From Cohnella kolymensis (GTDB lineage Bacteria; Bacillota; Bacilli; Paenibacillales; Paenibacillaceae), in assembly GCF_000829465.1 (NCBI RefSeq), contig NZ_JXAL01000029.1, positions 1-64,000 on the forward strand: a stretch of DNA of 64,000 bases. Reading direction: 5' to 3'. The translations under genes were made by a program, and so were the position numbers. Below are positions 55,355 through 63,958 of this stretch, in pieces; the stretch's first letter is position 1; the number at the start of each line of letters is the position of its first letter. The notes below the pieces were generated by a model. It searched no databases. It was not told the DNA's origin and saw only the letters and a list, made by a program, of their open reading frames with translations.

Positions 55355-56340
55355 ATGAAAAAAACAGCTGCATTCTTGATCTTGTGCTTCACCTTGATTT
55401 TATCTGCCTGCGGCGGAAACAACACATCCGGCGGCAATGAGAAGGGTAATACCAATGCGAGTGCAGAACCAGCGGCAGCCGGGTCTTCGGAAATCCAGAT
55501 CGCTACGCCATCAACACCCTGAATAACCCGTTCTTTGTCGCCGTGAAAGAAGGCGCGGAGAAGGAAGCGGCGGCCCTTGGCGTTAAACTGTCTGTGGTGG
55601 ACGCCAATAACGATCTCGCGACTCAACTGCAAGGCGTTGAAGACTTGATTCAGCAGAAAATCGACGTATTGATACTTGATCCGGTTGACAGTGACGGAAC
55701 CGTTCCGCTGGTTGAAGCGGCTAATAAAGCCGGCATCAAAGTGATTACGACCGGCCGGCAAGTGAACGGAGGCGAGGTGGTCAGTCATCTCGGTTACAAC
55801 GAAATCAAACACGGCAATACGGCGGGAGATTTCCTGGCAGAACAACTTGGCGGCAAGGGGAAAGTGGTTGAACTGCAAGGCGTAATGGGTACGAGTGTTG
55901 CCCAGGAGCGGAGCCAAGGCTTCCAGGAAGCGATGGGACGCAATGCGGGGATCAAAATTCTCTCCAGCCAATCGGCTAACTTCGATCGGGCGGAAGGACT
56001 GACCGTAATGGAGAACCTGCTTCAAGCCCATGCGGATATCAACGGCGTATATGCAGCCAATGACGAAATGGCGCTCGGCGCTCTACAAGCTATTGAAGCT
56101 TCCGGCCGGAAGGGCATCGTAATCGTATCCAATGACGGCACGATGGATGCGTTCAATGCCATTAAGGATGGCAAAGTTGCGGGTACGATGGCGATCTATC
56201 CGAACCAATACGGGGAAGCTGCCGTCGCTACAGCGGTGAAGCTGGCGAAAGGCGAATCGATTGAAGCCAAGATCGAGCTTCCTTCCATTTTCGTATCCGC
56301 TAAGAACATCGATGAAGCCATTGCCGAATCCCAGAAATAA
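55355..56340 (+). pseudogene. rbsB: Sugar ABC transporter binding protein, RbsB-like, apparent single-base frameshift
   Basis: ATG 55355, behind GGGAGGG, starts a lipoprotein signal peptide with lipobox LSAC and an Asn/Gly/Ala linker. The frame stops at 55522. Another frame carries the protein on as YAINTLNNPFFVAVKEGAEKEA, so one base (a G of GGC) is missing near 55501. The rest is a normal type 1 periplasmic-binding fold (LILDPVDSDG, GVYAANDEMALGAL). Restored length is about 328 residues. Loss would disable the importer, so a consensus error should be excluded. Confidence 0.88.
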
Positions 56341-56366
56341 TTTGAACTTTGAAAGAGGTGTGAAGC

Positions 56367-56822
56367 ATGAAAAGAAGCGCGATTCTTAATCAAGACCTCA
56401 ATGAGGTCATTGCCGGGATGGGGCATGGAGACTGGCTGCTCGTTGTAGATGCCGGCTTCCCGATACCCAATCATGTACGCCGAATTGATCTCGCCTTGCA
56501 AAAAGATGATCCGGATGTCGAGACAGTGCTGCGTTTGATCGCAGGAGATTTCATTGCGGAGAAAGTCTATTATGCATCGGAAGTTCCCACCTACAATAAA
56601 CCACTGATGGAAAAAGTACATGCTATTTTTGACTGCTCCGTATTCGATACGCTGCCACATAAGCAGATCCTGACGGAGGCGGCGAACAAGGCTAAAGCGA
56701 TTGTCCGTACGGGCGCGTTCGATCCGTACGGCAATATCATTCTCCAATCGGGGGTAGACGCCCCACAGTGGTTTTCGAAGCCTGGATTGGTCGTTCCGAA
56801 TGAGTATAAAGATAAGGTTTGA
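56367..56822 (+). CDS. rbsD: RbsD/FucU-type sugar mutarotase
   Basis: A 151-residue protein. ATG 56367 follows GAAAGAGGTG. The family motif is GHGDWLLVVDAGFPIP near residue 19, and the C-terminal DPYGNIILQSGV with its Tyr/Asn pair is present. RbsD and FucU interconvert ring forms of ribose or fucose so that the kinase receives the right anomer. The pairing with a ribokinase favours a ribose-like pentose. Confidence 0.9.
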   Translation: MKRSAILNQDLNEVIAGMGHGDWLLVVDAGFPIPNHVRRIDLALQKDDPDVETVLRLIAGDFIAEKVYYASEVPTYNKPLMEKVHAIFDCSVFDTLPHKQILTEAANKAKAIVRTGAFDPYGNIILQSGVDAPQWFSKPGLVVPNEYKDKV

Positions 56823-56888
56823 CCGATTAAGAACCAAGTGCCCAGAATCTATTGAGTAGACGGAAATAAAAGAGCGTATTAATAAAGC

Positions 56889-56934
56889 GGCTGCTGTTCC
56901 TGGTATTCAACCGGAAACAGCGGCCTTGTTTTTT
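56889..56934 (+). terminator. Terminator of the sugar operon
   Basis: GGCTGCTGTTCC pairs with GGAAACAGCGGCC (one bulge, one G-U pair) and is followed by TTGTTTTTT. Confidence 0.88.
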
Positions 56935-57254
56935 CTAAAACCGTCACCAGAAAATGCTATCATGGTTTTTAGTTTAATGGACAATGTTTATTTCGAAGAC
57001 GCGTGGACGGGGGAGCAGTAAGAGGCGACAAGCCAATACATTAGGAAGCCAAAATCTTGCGGTTTTCTTGCTTATTCGGTATTTTTAAGGAAAGTATTTA
57101 CTAACGAGCTCCCGCAGTTTGTTTTCGAAAAATTCTGGAAAATATTCTATCGTTCAAGCTCAACAAAGCATCAGATGCTGAAATTTAATCAACGAAAGAT
57201 GGACGAGTAAAAAGCAAGTCCAATAAAGACCCGAAAACTGGAGGATGCATGCAT
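56935..57254. other. Gene-free stretch after the sugar operon
   Basis: About 320 bases in which I see no gene, RNA or repeat. A ribosome-binding site (GGAGG, 57240-57244) at its end belongs to the next gene. Confidence 0.55.
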
Positions 57255-57649
57255 ATGTCCGAACCGACAACGAAAAATTTTCAAAGTTACGATGATTTCT
57301 GGCCTTTCTATCTTTCACAGCACAAGAAAGCTTCCACACGTGCCTGGCACTTCCTCGGAACGACTTGCGTGTTCGCCTGCATTCTCGCGAGCTTCCTCTT
57401 CAAGTGGTGGCTGTTTCTACTCGCCCGATCATCGCGTATGGGCTCGCTTGGTTCAGCCACTTCTTCATCGAAGGGAACAAACCCGCCACTTTCGGTCATC
57501 CCGTGTGGTCCTTGAGGGCAGACTTCAGAATGTACGGGTATATGCTTATCGGTAAGCTGGGCAAGGAACTGAAAAAACACGGAATTGAGAGTGGAGTTAT
57601 ACGGAGTCAGGCTTACGCGGCCGGGGAGCAAGAGCGAGGTGATATCTGA
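57255..57649 (+). pseudogene. DUF962 (Mpo1-like) membrane protein, apparent single-base frameshift
   Basis: From ATG 57255 the frame gives FWPFYLSQHKKASTRAWHF, the DUF962 N-terminus, then a membrane helix to FKWWLFLLA near 57423. A second frame continues with PIIAYGLAWFSHFFIEGNKPA and ends at 57649. One C missing from CCCC near 57424 explains it. Restored length is about 131 residues, normal for the family. Yeast Mpo1 is a dioxygenase acting on 2-hydroxy fatty acids; whether bacterial members do this is unknown. Confidence 0.85.
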
Positions 57650-57928
57650 TGTGCAGAAACATTAAGACGTTATTTAACTTCGACCCTCCGGCTACGGAGG
57701 ATGAAATACAGGCGGCCTCGCTTCAATTCGTGAGAAAGCTGTCGGGCTTCAACGAACCTTCAAAAGCGAACGCGGAGGCGTTTCATCTGGCCCGTCAAGG
57801 AAGTCGCAGGGGTCGCTCAGAAACTGCTGAGCTCCTTGGTAACCCAAGCCCCGTCCCGGAATCGCGAGGTAGAAGTCGAACGTGCCCGTGCTAAAGCCGT
57901 CAAAAGGTTCGGAACCAGGGAGAATTGA
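57649..57928 (+). pseudogene. DUF2277 protein, apparent single-base frameshift
   Basis: The stop of the preceding gene and ATG 57649 share a base. The first frame, CRNIKTLFNFDPPATEDEIQ to FHLA, is a typical DUF2277 start. One extra C in GGCCCGTC (near 57792) shifts it, and the other frame resumes with VKEVAGVAQKLL and ends RAKAVKRFGTREN at 57928. Restored length about 92 residues. Function unknown. Unlike the other lesions here, this one looks like an insertion. Confidence 0.82.
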
Positions 57929-57930
57929 AG

Positions 57931-57967
57931 AAGGCCGGAGCTCCATTCTTGAGAGCTCCGGCCTTTC
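57931..57967. terminator. Bidirectional terminator between DUF2277 and the anti-sigma gene
   Basis: AAGGCCGGAGCTC pairs perfectly with GAGCTCCGGCCTT over a nine-base loop. T-rich exits on both strands serve convergent genes. Confidence 0.88.
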
Positions 57968-57968
57968 T

Positions 57969-58709
57969 TCAATTCAAAACGAGCTGCGCTGCGGCCTTCA
58001 ATTCCTCAGCGGATGCGCCGGTCGGCCCGAGTGCCGTGAAATTCAGGGTGTGTCCTTGATTGTCCGGAGCTGACCAGAACAGCAGGGTATTATTCTTTAC
58101 TGTTACAAACATGAATTCTTTTTGATCCTGGGTGAACATATCGACCTCGAGATTCGGATCCGCGGACAGCAAGAAGTTTGGATTCTTGTTGGACCCGTCA
58201 TCCGTCATCACGGAAATCTCATAGGTTTCATTCTGGTCATTTTGAAAATACACGCTGACCTTCGCCATATTTTGTTCTACCTCAAACACCTTGCCCTCGG
58301 TGAATGCAAAACCTTGGGGAGGCTGCAAGTTCAAAGTCGCCAGCGTGGCAGGAAGTGCCCGGATGAATGAATCATAGTCGGAATACGATGTGGAGGGAAC
58401 CCTTTCGACATTCGGATAATTTTTCAGGTCGTCAATTTTGACGCTGTGAACAACATTTCCCTGTGAGTCATGGAAATCAACGGTTTGACCGAACCACACC
58501 GTGCTGGCATAGGCGCCCCCCATGATAGACAGCAGCAAGACAAAGGTGATTACCGCTGCTTTATAACTGCGGGAAGACCATTGGCGCTGTGCCGGTACGG
58601 GATAAGGCTTTTGGTCAATACGGCTCATAACTCGGTCGGCAACATCCGCATTCGGAAATTTTTTCGTTGCTTGAATCAGTCTAGAAGCGAACTGGTTGTC
58701 GGATTCCAT
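57969..58709 (-). CDS. Membrane anti-sigma-factor-like protein
   Basis: A 246-residue protein. ATG 58709 follows GGAGGAAGAG and overlaps the sigma-factor gene by 29 bases. A cytosolic N-terminus of about 50 residues is followed by one membrane helix (around VITFVLLLSIMGGAY) and an extracellular domain of DUF4367-like type (LQPPQGFAFTEG, VSVYFQND, NNTLLFWSA). Position and layout fit an anti-sigma factor that holds the ECF sigma at the membrane; the zinc HxxxCxxC motif is absent. Confidence 0.75.
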   Translation of the reverse strand: MESDNQFASRLIQATKKFPNADVADRVMSRIDQKPYPVPAQRQWSSRSYKAAVITFVLLLSIMGGAYASTVWFGQTVDFHDSQGNVVHSVKIDDLKNYPNVERVPSTSYSDYDSFIRALPATLATLNLQPPQGFAFTEGKVFEVEQNMAKVSVYFQNDQNETYEISVMTDDGSNKNPNFLLSADPNLEVDMFTQDQKEFMFVTVKNNTLLFWSAPDNQGHTLNFTALGPTGASAEELKAAAQLVLN

Positions 58710-59289
58710 CGATCTCTTCCTCCGTCCATTGTTTTTTAATTTTGTTTTTAGCTCGTTCGAATTTTTTGCGCAACGAGGCGGCATTGCCATCCAAAATTAC
58801 CGCCAACTCATCAAAGCTTTTATCCTCCAGAACCCTTAAGAGCACGATTTGCTTCTCTAGATCGGACAACTTACACAAATATTCCGTCATTTCGAACACT
58901 TCGTTCTCGATACTGAAAGAACCGGCAGGAGCAGGCTGCACCAAGTGCAGGATTTTGAGCCAGCCATTTCGTTTGCGCAGGATGTTCAAGTATTGGTTGT
59001 AGGCAATCTTATATAACCAAGCGGAGAAGCTGACCCGGGGTTCATAGTCGGGAAGCTTGCGGAACGCTTGCAAAAAGACCTCCTGAACCAAATCTTCCGC
59101 TTCCTGCCGATGTCTGAACAATGAATAAGCGTAGGCGAAGATTCGTTGCTGGTGCATTCGGATCAGATGCTCAAAATCTTTCGTGTCGCCATTCTTCACA
59201 TTGGCGATCCACTGGGCTTCAACATCGAATTCTTGGCTGATAGCGCTGCCTCCTTTCCGGAATGGGGCCCCATTTGCTAGGTATAACAC
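58681..59289 (-). CDS. ECF-family RNA polymerase sigma factor
   Basis: Region 2 is clear (RHRQEAEDLVQEVFLQAF and FSAWLYKIAYNQ) and region 4 ends the protein (LEKQIVLLRVLEDKSFDELA, LRKKFERAKNKIKKQ). The only standard start, GTG 59289, has no ribosome-binding site. A strong AAAGGAGG instead points to the ATC codon at 59241, just before SQEFDVEAQW, where homologues would start. A rare ATC start or a base error for ATG are the options. Coupled to the anti-sigma gene by overlap. Confidence 0.88.
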   Translation of the reverse strand: MLYLANGAPFRKGGSAISQEFDVEAQWIANVKNGDTKDFEHLIRMHQQRIFAYAYSLFRHRQEAEDLVQEVFLQAFRKLPDYEPRVSFSAWLYKIAYNQYLNILRKRNGWLKILHLVQPAPAGSFSIENEVFEMTEYLCKLSDLEKQIVLLRVLEDKSFDELAVILDGNAASLRKKFERAKNKIKKQWTEEEIDGIRQPVRF

Positions 59290-59403
59290 ACGAGCTGCTT
59301 AAAATGTGACAGTCAGGGAACGATGCGATGTACATCATCGAATGTTATTGGAAGCATCACAGCCTCTTAGTTTAAAACCGGCTAAATATGATAGAATAAT
59401 AGT

Positions 59404-60075
59404 ATGAACACGAACAAACAACAACATGCGGTAACGCTGCCGAGAAGCAAGCAGAGAGTGATCAGGACTCCGCATAAGCGGACTGTCTCGCGTCGGTCTG
59501 CTCGTAAATCATTCAACATTTACAAGTTTACTATATGGGCTGTTCTGGCCATCGCACTTTTGCTGGTATGGAACCAGCTTCAAGCTATGTCACCGGTTGT
59601 GCCGAATATCCCCGCAAAGGATGTTCCTCCGGTTACCGGTTTGCATCCGGTTGTCGCACAGAAGAAAGCGGAGCTGGTTGCCTCAGCCAAGGAAAAAGGA
59701 ATATCCGTAGTGATTACCGACGGTTTCCGCTCTAAGGAGCAGCAGAATGCGCTGTATCAGCAAGGCCGCAGCGATAGCGGCTTGGTCGTGACACAAGTCC
59801 AGGGCGGTTACTCCTACCACAACTATGGCCTGGCCATTGATTTTGCGTTACGCACCAAGAGCGGAGATGTCATCTGGGATCTGGAGTTTGACGGGAATCG
59901 CAACGGTCAAGCCGATTGGATGGAAGTTGTAGCTGTTGCGAAGCAGCTCGGGTTTTCTTGGGGCGGAGATTGGGAAGGCAGCTTTAAAGACTACCCTCAC
60001 CTTCAAATGGATTTCGGCTACTCGATACAAGCGTTAAAGTCCGGCAAAAGGCCGCCCGTTGAGAGCCAACCCTAA
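59404..60075 (+). CDS. M15 family peptidase, CwlK/VanY-like
   Basis: A 223-residue membrane-anchored peptidoglycan peptidase. A basic cytosolic N-terminus (about 40 residues) precedes one membrane helix (around FTIWAVLAIALLLVW). The catalytic domain has GFRSKEQQNALYQQGR, the zinc site SYHNYGLAIDFA (His and Asp) and the last His in YPHLQMDFG. The fold matches L-Ala-D-Glu endopeptidase CwlK. ATG 59404 has only a weak ribosome-binding site. Confidence 0.9.
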   Translation: MNTNKQQHAVTLPRSKQRVIRTPHKRTVSRRSARKSFNIYKFTIWAVLAIALLLVWNQLQAMSPVVPNIPAKDVPPVTGLHPVVAQKKAELVASAKEKGISVVITDGFRSKEQQNALYQQGRSDSGLVVTQVQGGYSYHNYGLAIDFALRTKSGDVIWDLEFDGNRNGQADWMEVVAVAKQLGFSWGGDWEGSFKDYPHLQMDFGYSIQALKSGKRPPVESQP

Positions 60076-60094
60076 TCTCTATATTCCACACGAA

Positions 60095-60117
60095 AGGCCG
60101 CCTCTAGCAGGCGGCCT
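60095..60117. terminator. Hairpin between the M15 peptidase and exoA genes
   Basis: AGGCCGCCT pairs with AGGCGGCCT over a five-base loop. It includes the exoA stop codon on the minus strand. The T content beyond it is modest. Confidence 0.65.
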
Positions 60118-60883
60118 CTTCGTTTATATCTGCAAGTGTAAGAATAATAGGGCAATGATCGCTGCCTGTTACATCGCAATCTATTTGCGCATCGATCAAC
60201 AACGAATTCAGTCTTGAAGACGCGAGAAAATAATCGATTCGCCATCCGACATTCCGCTGGCGCACGCCGGGCATATAAGACCACCAGGTATAGGCGTCAG
60301 TCCGTTCAGGATAGAAGTGTCTGAAGGTATCGGTAAATCCGGAATCTAGCAGGCGGCTCATCTTATCCCGTTCTTCCAAAGTAAAGCCGGAGTTGTTGAC
60401 ATTGGATTTGGGATTCTTCAAGTCGATCTCATGGTGGGCGACATTCAGATCGCCGCAAACAATAACCGGCTTATGTTCGTCCAGCTGCTCTAGGTAGCTC
60501 CGAAACCGGTCTTCCCATTCCAGACGGTAATCCAGCCGCGAAAGGTCACGTTTGGCATTCGGCGTGTACACGTTCACGAGATAGAAGTCTTCGAACTCCA
60601 GTGTGATGATCCGCCCCTCGGGTTCTTCATCTTCTTCCAAACCGTATCGCACCGAAAGAGGCTTTATTTTTGTAAATACAGCAGTACCGGAATATCCTTT
60701 CTTCAATGCGTAATTCCAATACTGATCGTATTGCTCGCTCTGTTCCAAGCTGATTTGTCCTTCCTGCAGCTTCGTCTCCTGAACACAGAATATATCAGCG
60801 TCCATTTCTTTGAAGTATTCGTTGAACCCTTTGTTCACACAAGCTCGTAAGCCGTTAACGTTCCAAGATATTAGCTTGATCAT
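60104..60883 (-). CDS. exoA: Exodeoxyribonuclease III / AP endonuclease
   Basis: DNA repair nuclease of the Xth/ExoA family, 259 residues, usual length. Active-site elements: ISWNVNGLRA (Asn), QETKLQ (Glu), NVYTPNA, VICGDLNVAH (Asp, Asn), WRIDYFL and the final GSDHCPI with the catalytic Asp-His. ATG 60883 follows AAGGGGAAAAG. It cuts 5' to abasic sites and acts in base-excision repair. Confidence 0.96.
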   Translation of the reverse strand: MIKLISWNVNGLRACVNKGFNEYFKEMDADIFCVQETKLQEGQISLEQSEQYDQYWNYALKKGYSGTAVFTKIKPLSVRYGLEEDEEPEGRIITLEFEDFYLVNVYTPNAKRDLSRLDYRLEWEDRFRSYLEQLDEHKPVIVCGDLNVAHHEIDLKNPKSNVNNSGFTLEERDKMSRLLDSGFTDTFRHFYPERTDAYTWWSYMPGVRQRNVGWRIDYFLASSRLNSLLIDAQIDCDVTGSDHCPIILTLADINEEAAC

Positions 60884-60906
60884 GCTTTTCCCCTTATCCC
60901 TGCCCT

Positions 60907-61329
60907 TTACTTGGCGCGCTTATTACGCATTGCAGCTAGCAGCTTAATTTGACCGCCGGAGTCTTCTATGAAATTCAGGTATTCGGCAGAGTCCACCCCA
61001 TAAATCGCGATTTTTACTTCGGAATTGTAATGGACGCCCCAGCCGTATTTCTTTGGCAGCATCGAAGCGCGCATGCAGGGATGGGGCTTCTGAAACAGCT
61101 CGTCCCGAATTTGAGTGCCCCGGGATGATCGTTCATCTTCCGATATACTTTTATGCCGGAGATATACCTCGTAAATGAGATCGTCTCCTGTGTATGCATA
61201 CGGATTTTCGGAGAGAAGATCATATTCGATAAAAGGCTTTGATTTTCGCTCCTTTTTGTCGCTCGGGATTACAGCGCCGGTTACGGGACAATCCGGGGAA
61301 ACCGTAATAAATGTATCTACGTAGCTCAT
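60907..61329 (-). CDS. DUF6157 family protein
   Basis: A 140-residue soluble protein recognised as DUF6157: YVDTFITVSPDCPVTGAVIP at the start, then a core around PFIEYDLLSENPYAYTGDDL and the Cys-containing SMLPKKYGWGVHYN near the end. ATG 61329 follows AAAGAGG. No function is known for the family. It lies 23 bases before exoA in the same direction. Confidence 0.85.
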   Translation of the reverse strand: MSYVDTFITVSPDCPVTGAVIPSDKKERKSKPFIEYDLLSENPYAYTGDDLIYEVYLRHKSISEDERSSRGTQIRDELFQKPHPCMRASMLPKKYGWGVHYNSEVKIAIYGVDSAEYLNFIEDSGGQIKLLAAMRNKRAK

Positions 61330-61470
61330 AAAATAAATTCACCGCCTCTTTTTCAGGGAGTGTTCATGCTTGCCCTCATTATATTCCAACAATACTGACA
61401 AATACAGTCAATAACTATGGTCAACCCACAGATCGGGATAATGAACTCAACATCCTAAGGAGGCAACAAA

Positions 61471-61705
61471 TTGGACGAAAATCCTATGTATACAACGCCC
61501 AAAACGAACGGTAAATCCATCGCTGCTATGGTACTGGGTATATTATCGATTGTGGTTCCGTAAGCGGACGGGCGAACAAGGACGCGGCATGGCCATCGCG
61601 GGAATGGTCACCAGTATTATCGGCACGGTGCTGTATGCTATTATTCTGATATTCCTTACATTTGTGTTTGCCTTTTATGTAGATTCCAACGAGTTTAACG
61701 TATAA
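61471..61705 (+). pseudogene. DUF4190 membrane protein with internal deletion
   Basis: TTG 61471 follows AAGGAGG and gives a proline-containing start and the first half of a membrane helix (KSIAAMVLGILSIVVP), then a stop at 61561. Another frame resumes with RKRTGEQGRGMAIAGMVTSI and a last helix to 61705. The end of helix 1 and the loop-helix between (perhaps 20 residues) are missing. This is a deletion, unlike the single-base lesions elsewhere. Confidence 0.78.
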
Positions 61706-61725
61706 CGAGAACGTCGCTGCGCTTG

Positions 61726-61749
61726 CCCGGCCATCAGGTCGGGTTTTTT
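61726..61749 (+). terminator. Terminator before the ABC-F gene
   Basis: CCCGGCC pairs with GGTCGGG over ATCA (one G-U pair), followed by six T residues. Confidence 0.85.
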
Positions 61750-61758
61750 GCCGACTTG

Positions 61759-61767
61759 TGATATGAT
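61759..61767 (+). promoter_or_regulatory. Extended -10 promoter element of the ABC-F gene
   Basis: TGATATGAT gives TG one base before TATGAT (61762-61767). No good -35 is seen, as expected of an extended -10 type. A matching element precedes the gene remnant at 44849. Confidence 0.5.
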
Positions 61768-61809
61768 ACGGGTGTTGTTATGCACTCTTGCTAAAAAGAA
61801 GGTTATTAT

Positions 61810-63723
61810 ATGCATCTATTATCCGTTGAACATATAACGAAGAGCTATAGCGATAAAATTCTGTTTGAAGACGTGACGTTCGGCGTCGAGACGAATGACA
61901 GAATCGGCATTATCGGTGTGAATGGAACCGGTAAGTCCACCTTGTTGAAGGTAATAGCCGGAATTGAGCCTGCAGATTCGGGCGCGGTCACCAAGGGCAA
62001 GTTGGTTACCATTCGGATGCTGGCTCAGGATCCGGTATTTGCACCCGAGGAGACCGTGCTGGAGCATGTTCTGGGCGGCGATATTCCGCAGCTGCAAGCG
62101 GTAAGGGAATATGCCGCGATCATGGAGGCGTTGGAGCGCAAACCCGATGATCCCGGACTGGAAGAGGCTCTCTTAACCGCCAATCAGAAAATGAACGAGC
62201 TCGACGCATGGCAGCTGGAAAGCGATGCGAAGACGGTACTTTCCAAGCTGGGCATTCGTAATTACGAGGATAAAGTATCGACATTATCGGGAGGTCAGCG
62301 GAAGCGGGTGGCTATGGCTGCCGCTTTGCTCCAACCGTCAGATGTGCTCATCTTAGATGAACCTACGAACCATATCGATAACGAGACTGTCGCTTGGCTG
62401 GAAGGCATGCTGCAGAAGCGGAAGGGCGCCCTTCTCATGATTACGCATGACCGCTATTTCCTGGACCGGGTCAGCAACCGCGTCATTGAGCTGGATCAAG
62501 GGAAAGCCTACTTCTACGAAGCGAATTACAGCCGGTTTCTGGAGCTGAAGCTGGAGCGGGAAGAGCGGGAAGCGGCAGCGGAATCGAAACGGAAAAACTT
62601 GCTCAGGGGCGAGCTGGCGTGGATTCGGCGCGGTGCCCAGGCCCGATCTACCAAGCAGAAAGCGCGCATCGACCGGTTTGTTGCGCTTAAGGAGCAGACG
62701 CCCAAGGCGTCCTCGGACAAGCTGGAAGTTACCGCAGCATCGACCAGGCTGGGCAAAAAAATCGTTGAGATCGATCATATCTCCAAACGGTTCGGTGAGC
62801 GCACGCTCATTCGGGATTTCAGCTATATCGCCGTGCCGGAGGACCGGGTGGGAATCGTCGGCCAGAACGGAAGCGGGAAATCTACTCTGCTCAAGCTGAT
62901 CGCGGGCAAGCTCCACCCCGACCAAGGCAGCATAGAACTTGGCGCGACGGTGAAGCTTGGATGGTTCAGCCAAGAGCACGAGGAGATGGATGAGTCGCTT
63001 CGTGTGATGGAATATATACGGGAAGGGGCGGACCAGGTCAGAACGGCCGATGGTTCTACCTTGTCGGCAGGGCAAATGTTGGAACGGTTTTTATTTTCCC
63101 CATCCATGCAGTGGACACCCCTGTCCAAGCTCTCCGGAGGGGAGAAGCGTCGTCTGCAGCTGCTGAGGATGCTGATGAGCGCCCCGAATGTGCTGCTTTT
63201 GGACGAGCCGACCAATGACTTGGACATCGCAACGCTTACGGTGCTCGAAGATTACCTGGATGACTTCCCGGGTGTTGTGTTTATCGTATCCCATGACCGA
63301 TATTTCCTGGACCGGACGGTTGACCGGATCTTGGCGTTTGAAGGCGGCGGGGTGATCACGCATCATACCGGCAATTATACCGACTATCAAGCTTATGCAC
63401 AGCGGCAGGACACTACCGAACAACCCGCGCTCTCTTCCGCCCAATCTCCTGAGTCGTCAAAGCCGGAAGCCCGGGAAAAGGCGCTGAAGATGTCTTTCAA
63501 AGAGCAGAGGGACTATGAGCAGATCGACGGCTGGATCGCCGACGCGGAGCAAGAACTGAAGCAAATCGCAGATAAAATGGAAACAGCCAGCAGCGATTCC
63601 GCTCGTCTTCAGCAGCTGGCAGATGAGCAGCAACAGCTGGAGACGAAGCTGGAGCAGCTGCTGGAGCGTTGGACGGAGCTGAATGAGCTCGCCGAGAAAA
63701 TTGTCGCGCAGAAGAAGAACTGA
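61810..63723 (+). CDS. ABC-F family ATPase (Uup/YfmR-like)
   Basis: A 637-residue soluble protein with two ATPase domains and no membrane part. Domain 1: GVNGTGKST, LSGGQRKRVAMAAALL, LILDEPTNHID. The linker between domains (about 235-315) is the charged arm that reaches the ribosomal P-site region in this family. Domain 2: GQNGSGKST, LSGGEKRRLQLL, LLLDEPTNDLD. The C-terminal 75 residues form a coiled coil (AEQELKQIADKM), as in Uup. It probably acts on stalled ribosomes. Its 5' end and promoter are duplicated at 44.8 kb. Confidence 0.93.
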   Translation: MHLLSVEHITKSYSDKILFEDVTFGVETNDRIGIIGVNGTGKSTLLKVIAGIEPADSGAVTKGKLVTIRMLAQDPVFAPEETVLEHVLGGDIPQLQAVREYAAIMEALERKPDDPGLEEALLTANQKMNELDAWQLESDAKTVLSKLGIRNYEDKVSTLSGGQRKRVAMAAALLQPSDVLILDEPTNHIDNETVAWLEGMLQKRKGALLMITHDRYFLDRVSNRVIELDQGKAYFYEANYSRFLELKLEREEREAAAESKRKNLLRGELAWIRRGAQARSTKQKARIDRFVALKEQTPKASSDKLEVTAASTRLGKKIVEIDHISKRFGERTLIRDFSYIAVPEDRVGIVGQNGSGKSTLLKLIAGKLHPDQGSIELGATVKLGWFSQEHEEMDESLRVMEYIREGADQVRTADGSTLSAGQMLERFLFSPSMQWTPLSKLSGGEKRRLQLLRMLMSAPNVLLLDEPTNDLDIATLTVLEDYLDDFPGVVFIVSHDRYFLDRTVDRILAFEGGGVITHHTGNYTDYQAYAQRQDTTEQPALSSAQSPESSKPEAREKALKMSFKEQRDYEQIDGWIADAEQELKQIADKMETASSDSARLQQLADEQQQLETKLEQLLERWTELNELAEKIVAQKKN

Positions 63724-63725
63724 TC

Positions 63726-63757
63726 GGAACGAGCCTGTGTAACCGCAGGCTCGTTCC
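63726..63757 (+). terminator. Hairpin after the ABC-F gene
   Basis: GGAACGAGCCTG pairs perfectly with CAGGCTCGTTCC. No T run follows, so it may act with the next hairpin or protect the 3' end. Confidence 0.55.
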
Positions 63758-63771
63758 TACGTATTAAAGGA

Positions 63772-63874
63772 ATAAAAAAACCTTCCTGCATACGCAAGAA
63801 GGTGAATGGTTGAATCAAATGAAGTTTTATGATAAACTGATAATCTAGGCTTTTATAGTAACTTTTTACCCATC
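63772..63874 (-). ncRNA. Candidate small RNA, about 100 nt
   Basis: On the minus strand TTGACA (63904-63909) and TAAGAT (63881-63886) are 17 bases apart, a near-consensus promoter. About 100 bases later ACCTTCTTGC pairs with GCAGGAAGGT, followed by seven T residues (63774-63780). Nothing between can encode a protein longer than six residues. A promoter and terminator in the right order without a gene indicate a small RNA. No known family was recognised. Confidence 0.6.
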
Positions 63875-63880
63875 AATATC

Positions 63881-63909
63881 ATCTTAGCACAATGCCACCA
63901 TTTTGTCAA
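63881..63909 (-). promoter_or_regulatory. Sigma-A-type promoter of the candidate small RNA
   Basis: TTGACA and TAAGAT with a 17-base spacer, read on the minus strand. The same hexamer pair drives guaB at the other end of the window. Confidence 0.65.
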
Positions 63910-63958
63910 TAATCACAGGCGGCATATTACAACGGTTATAGAACGGAGGCGCGGGGTT

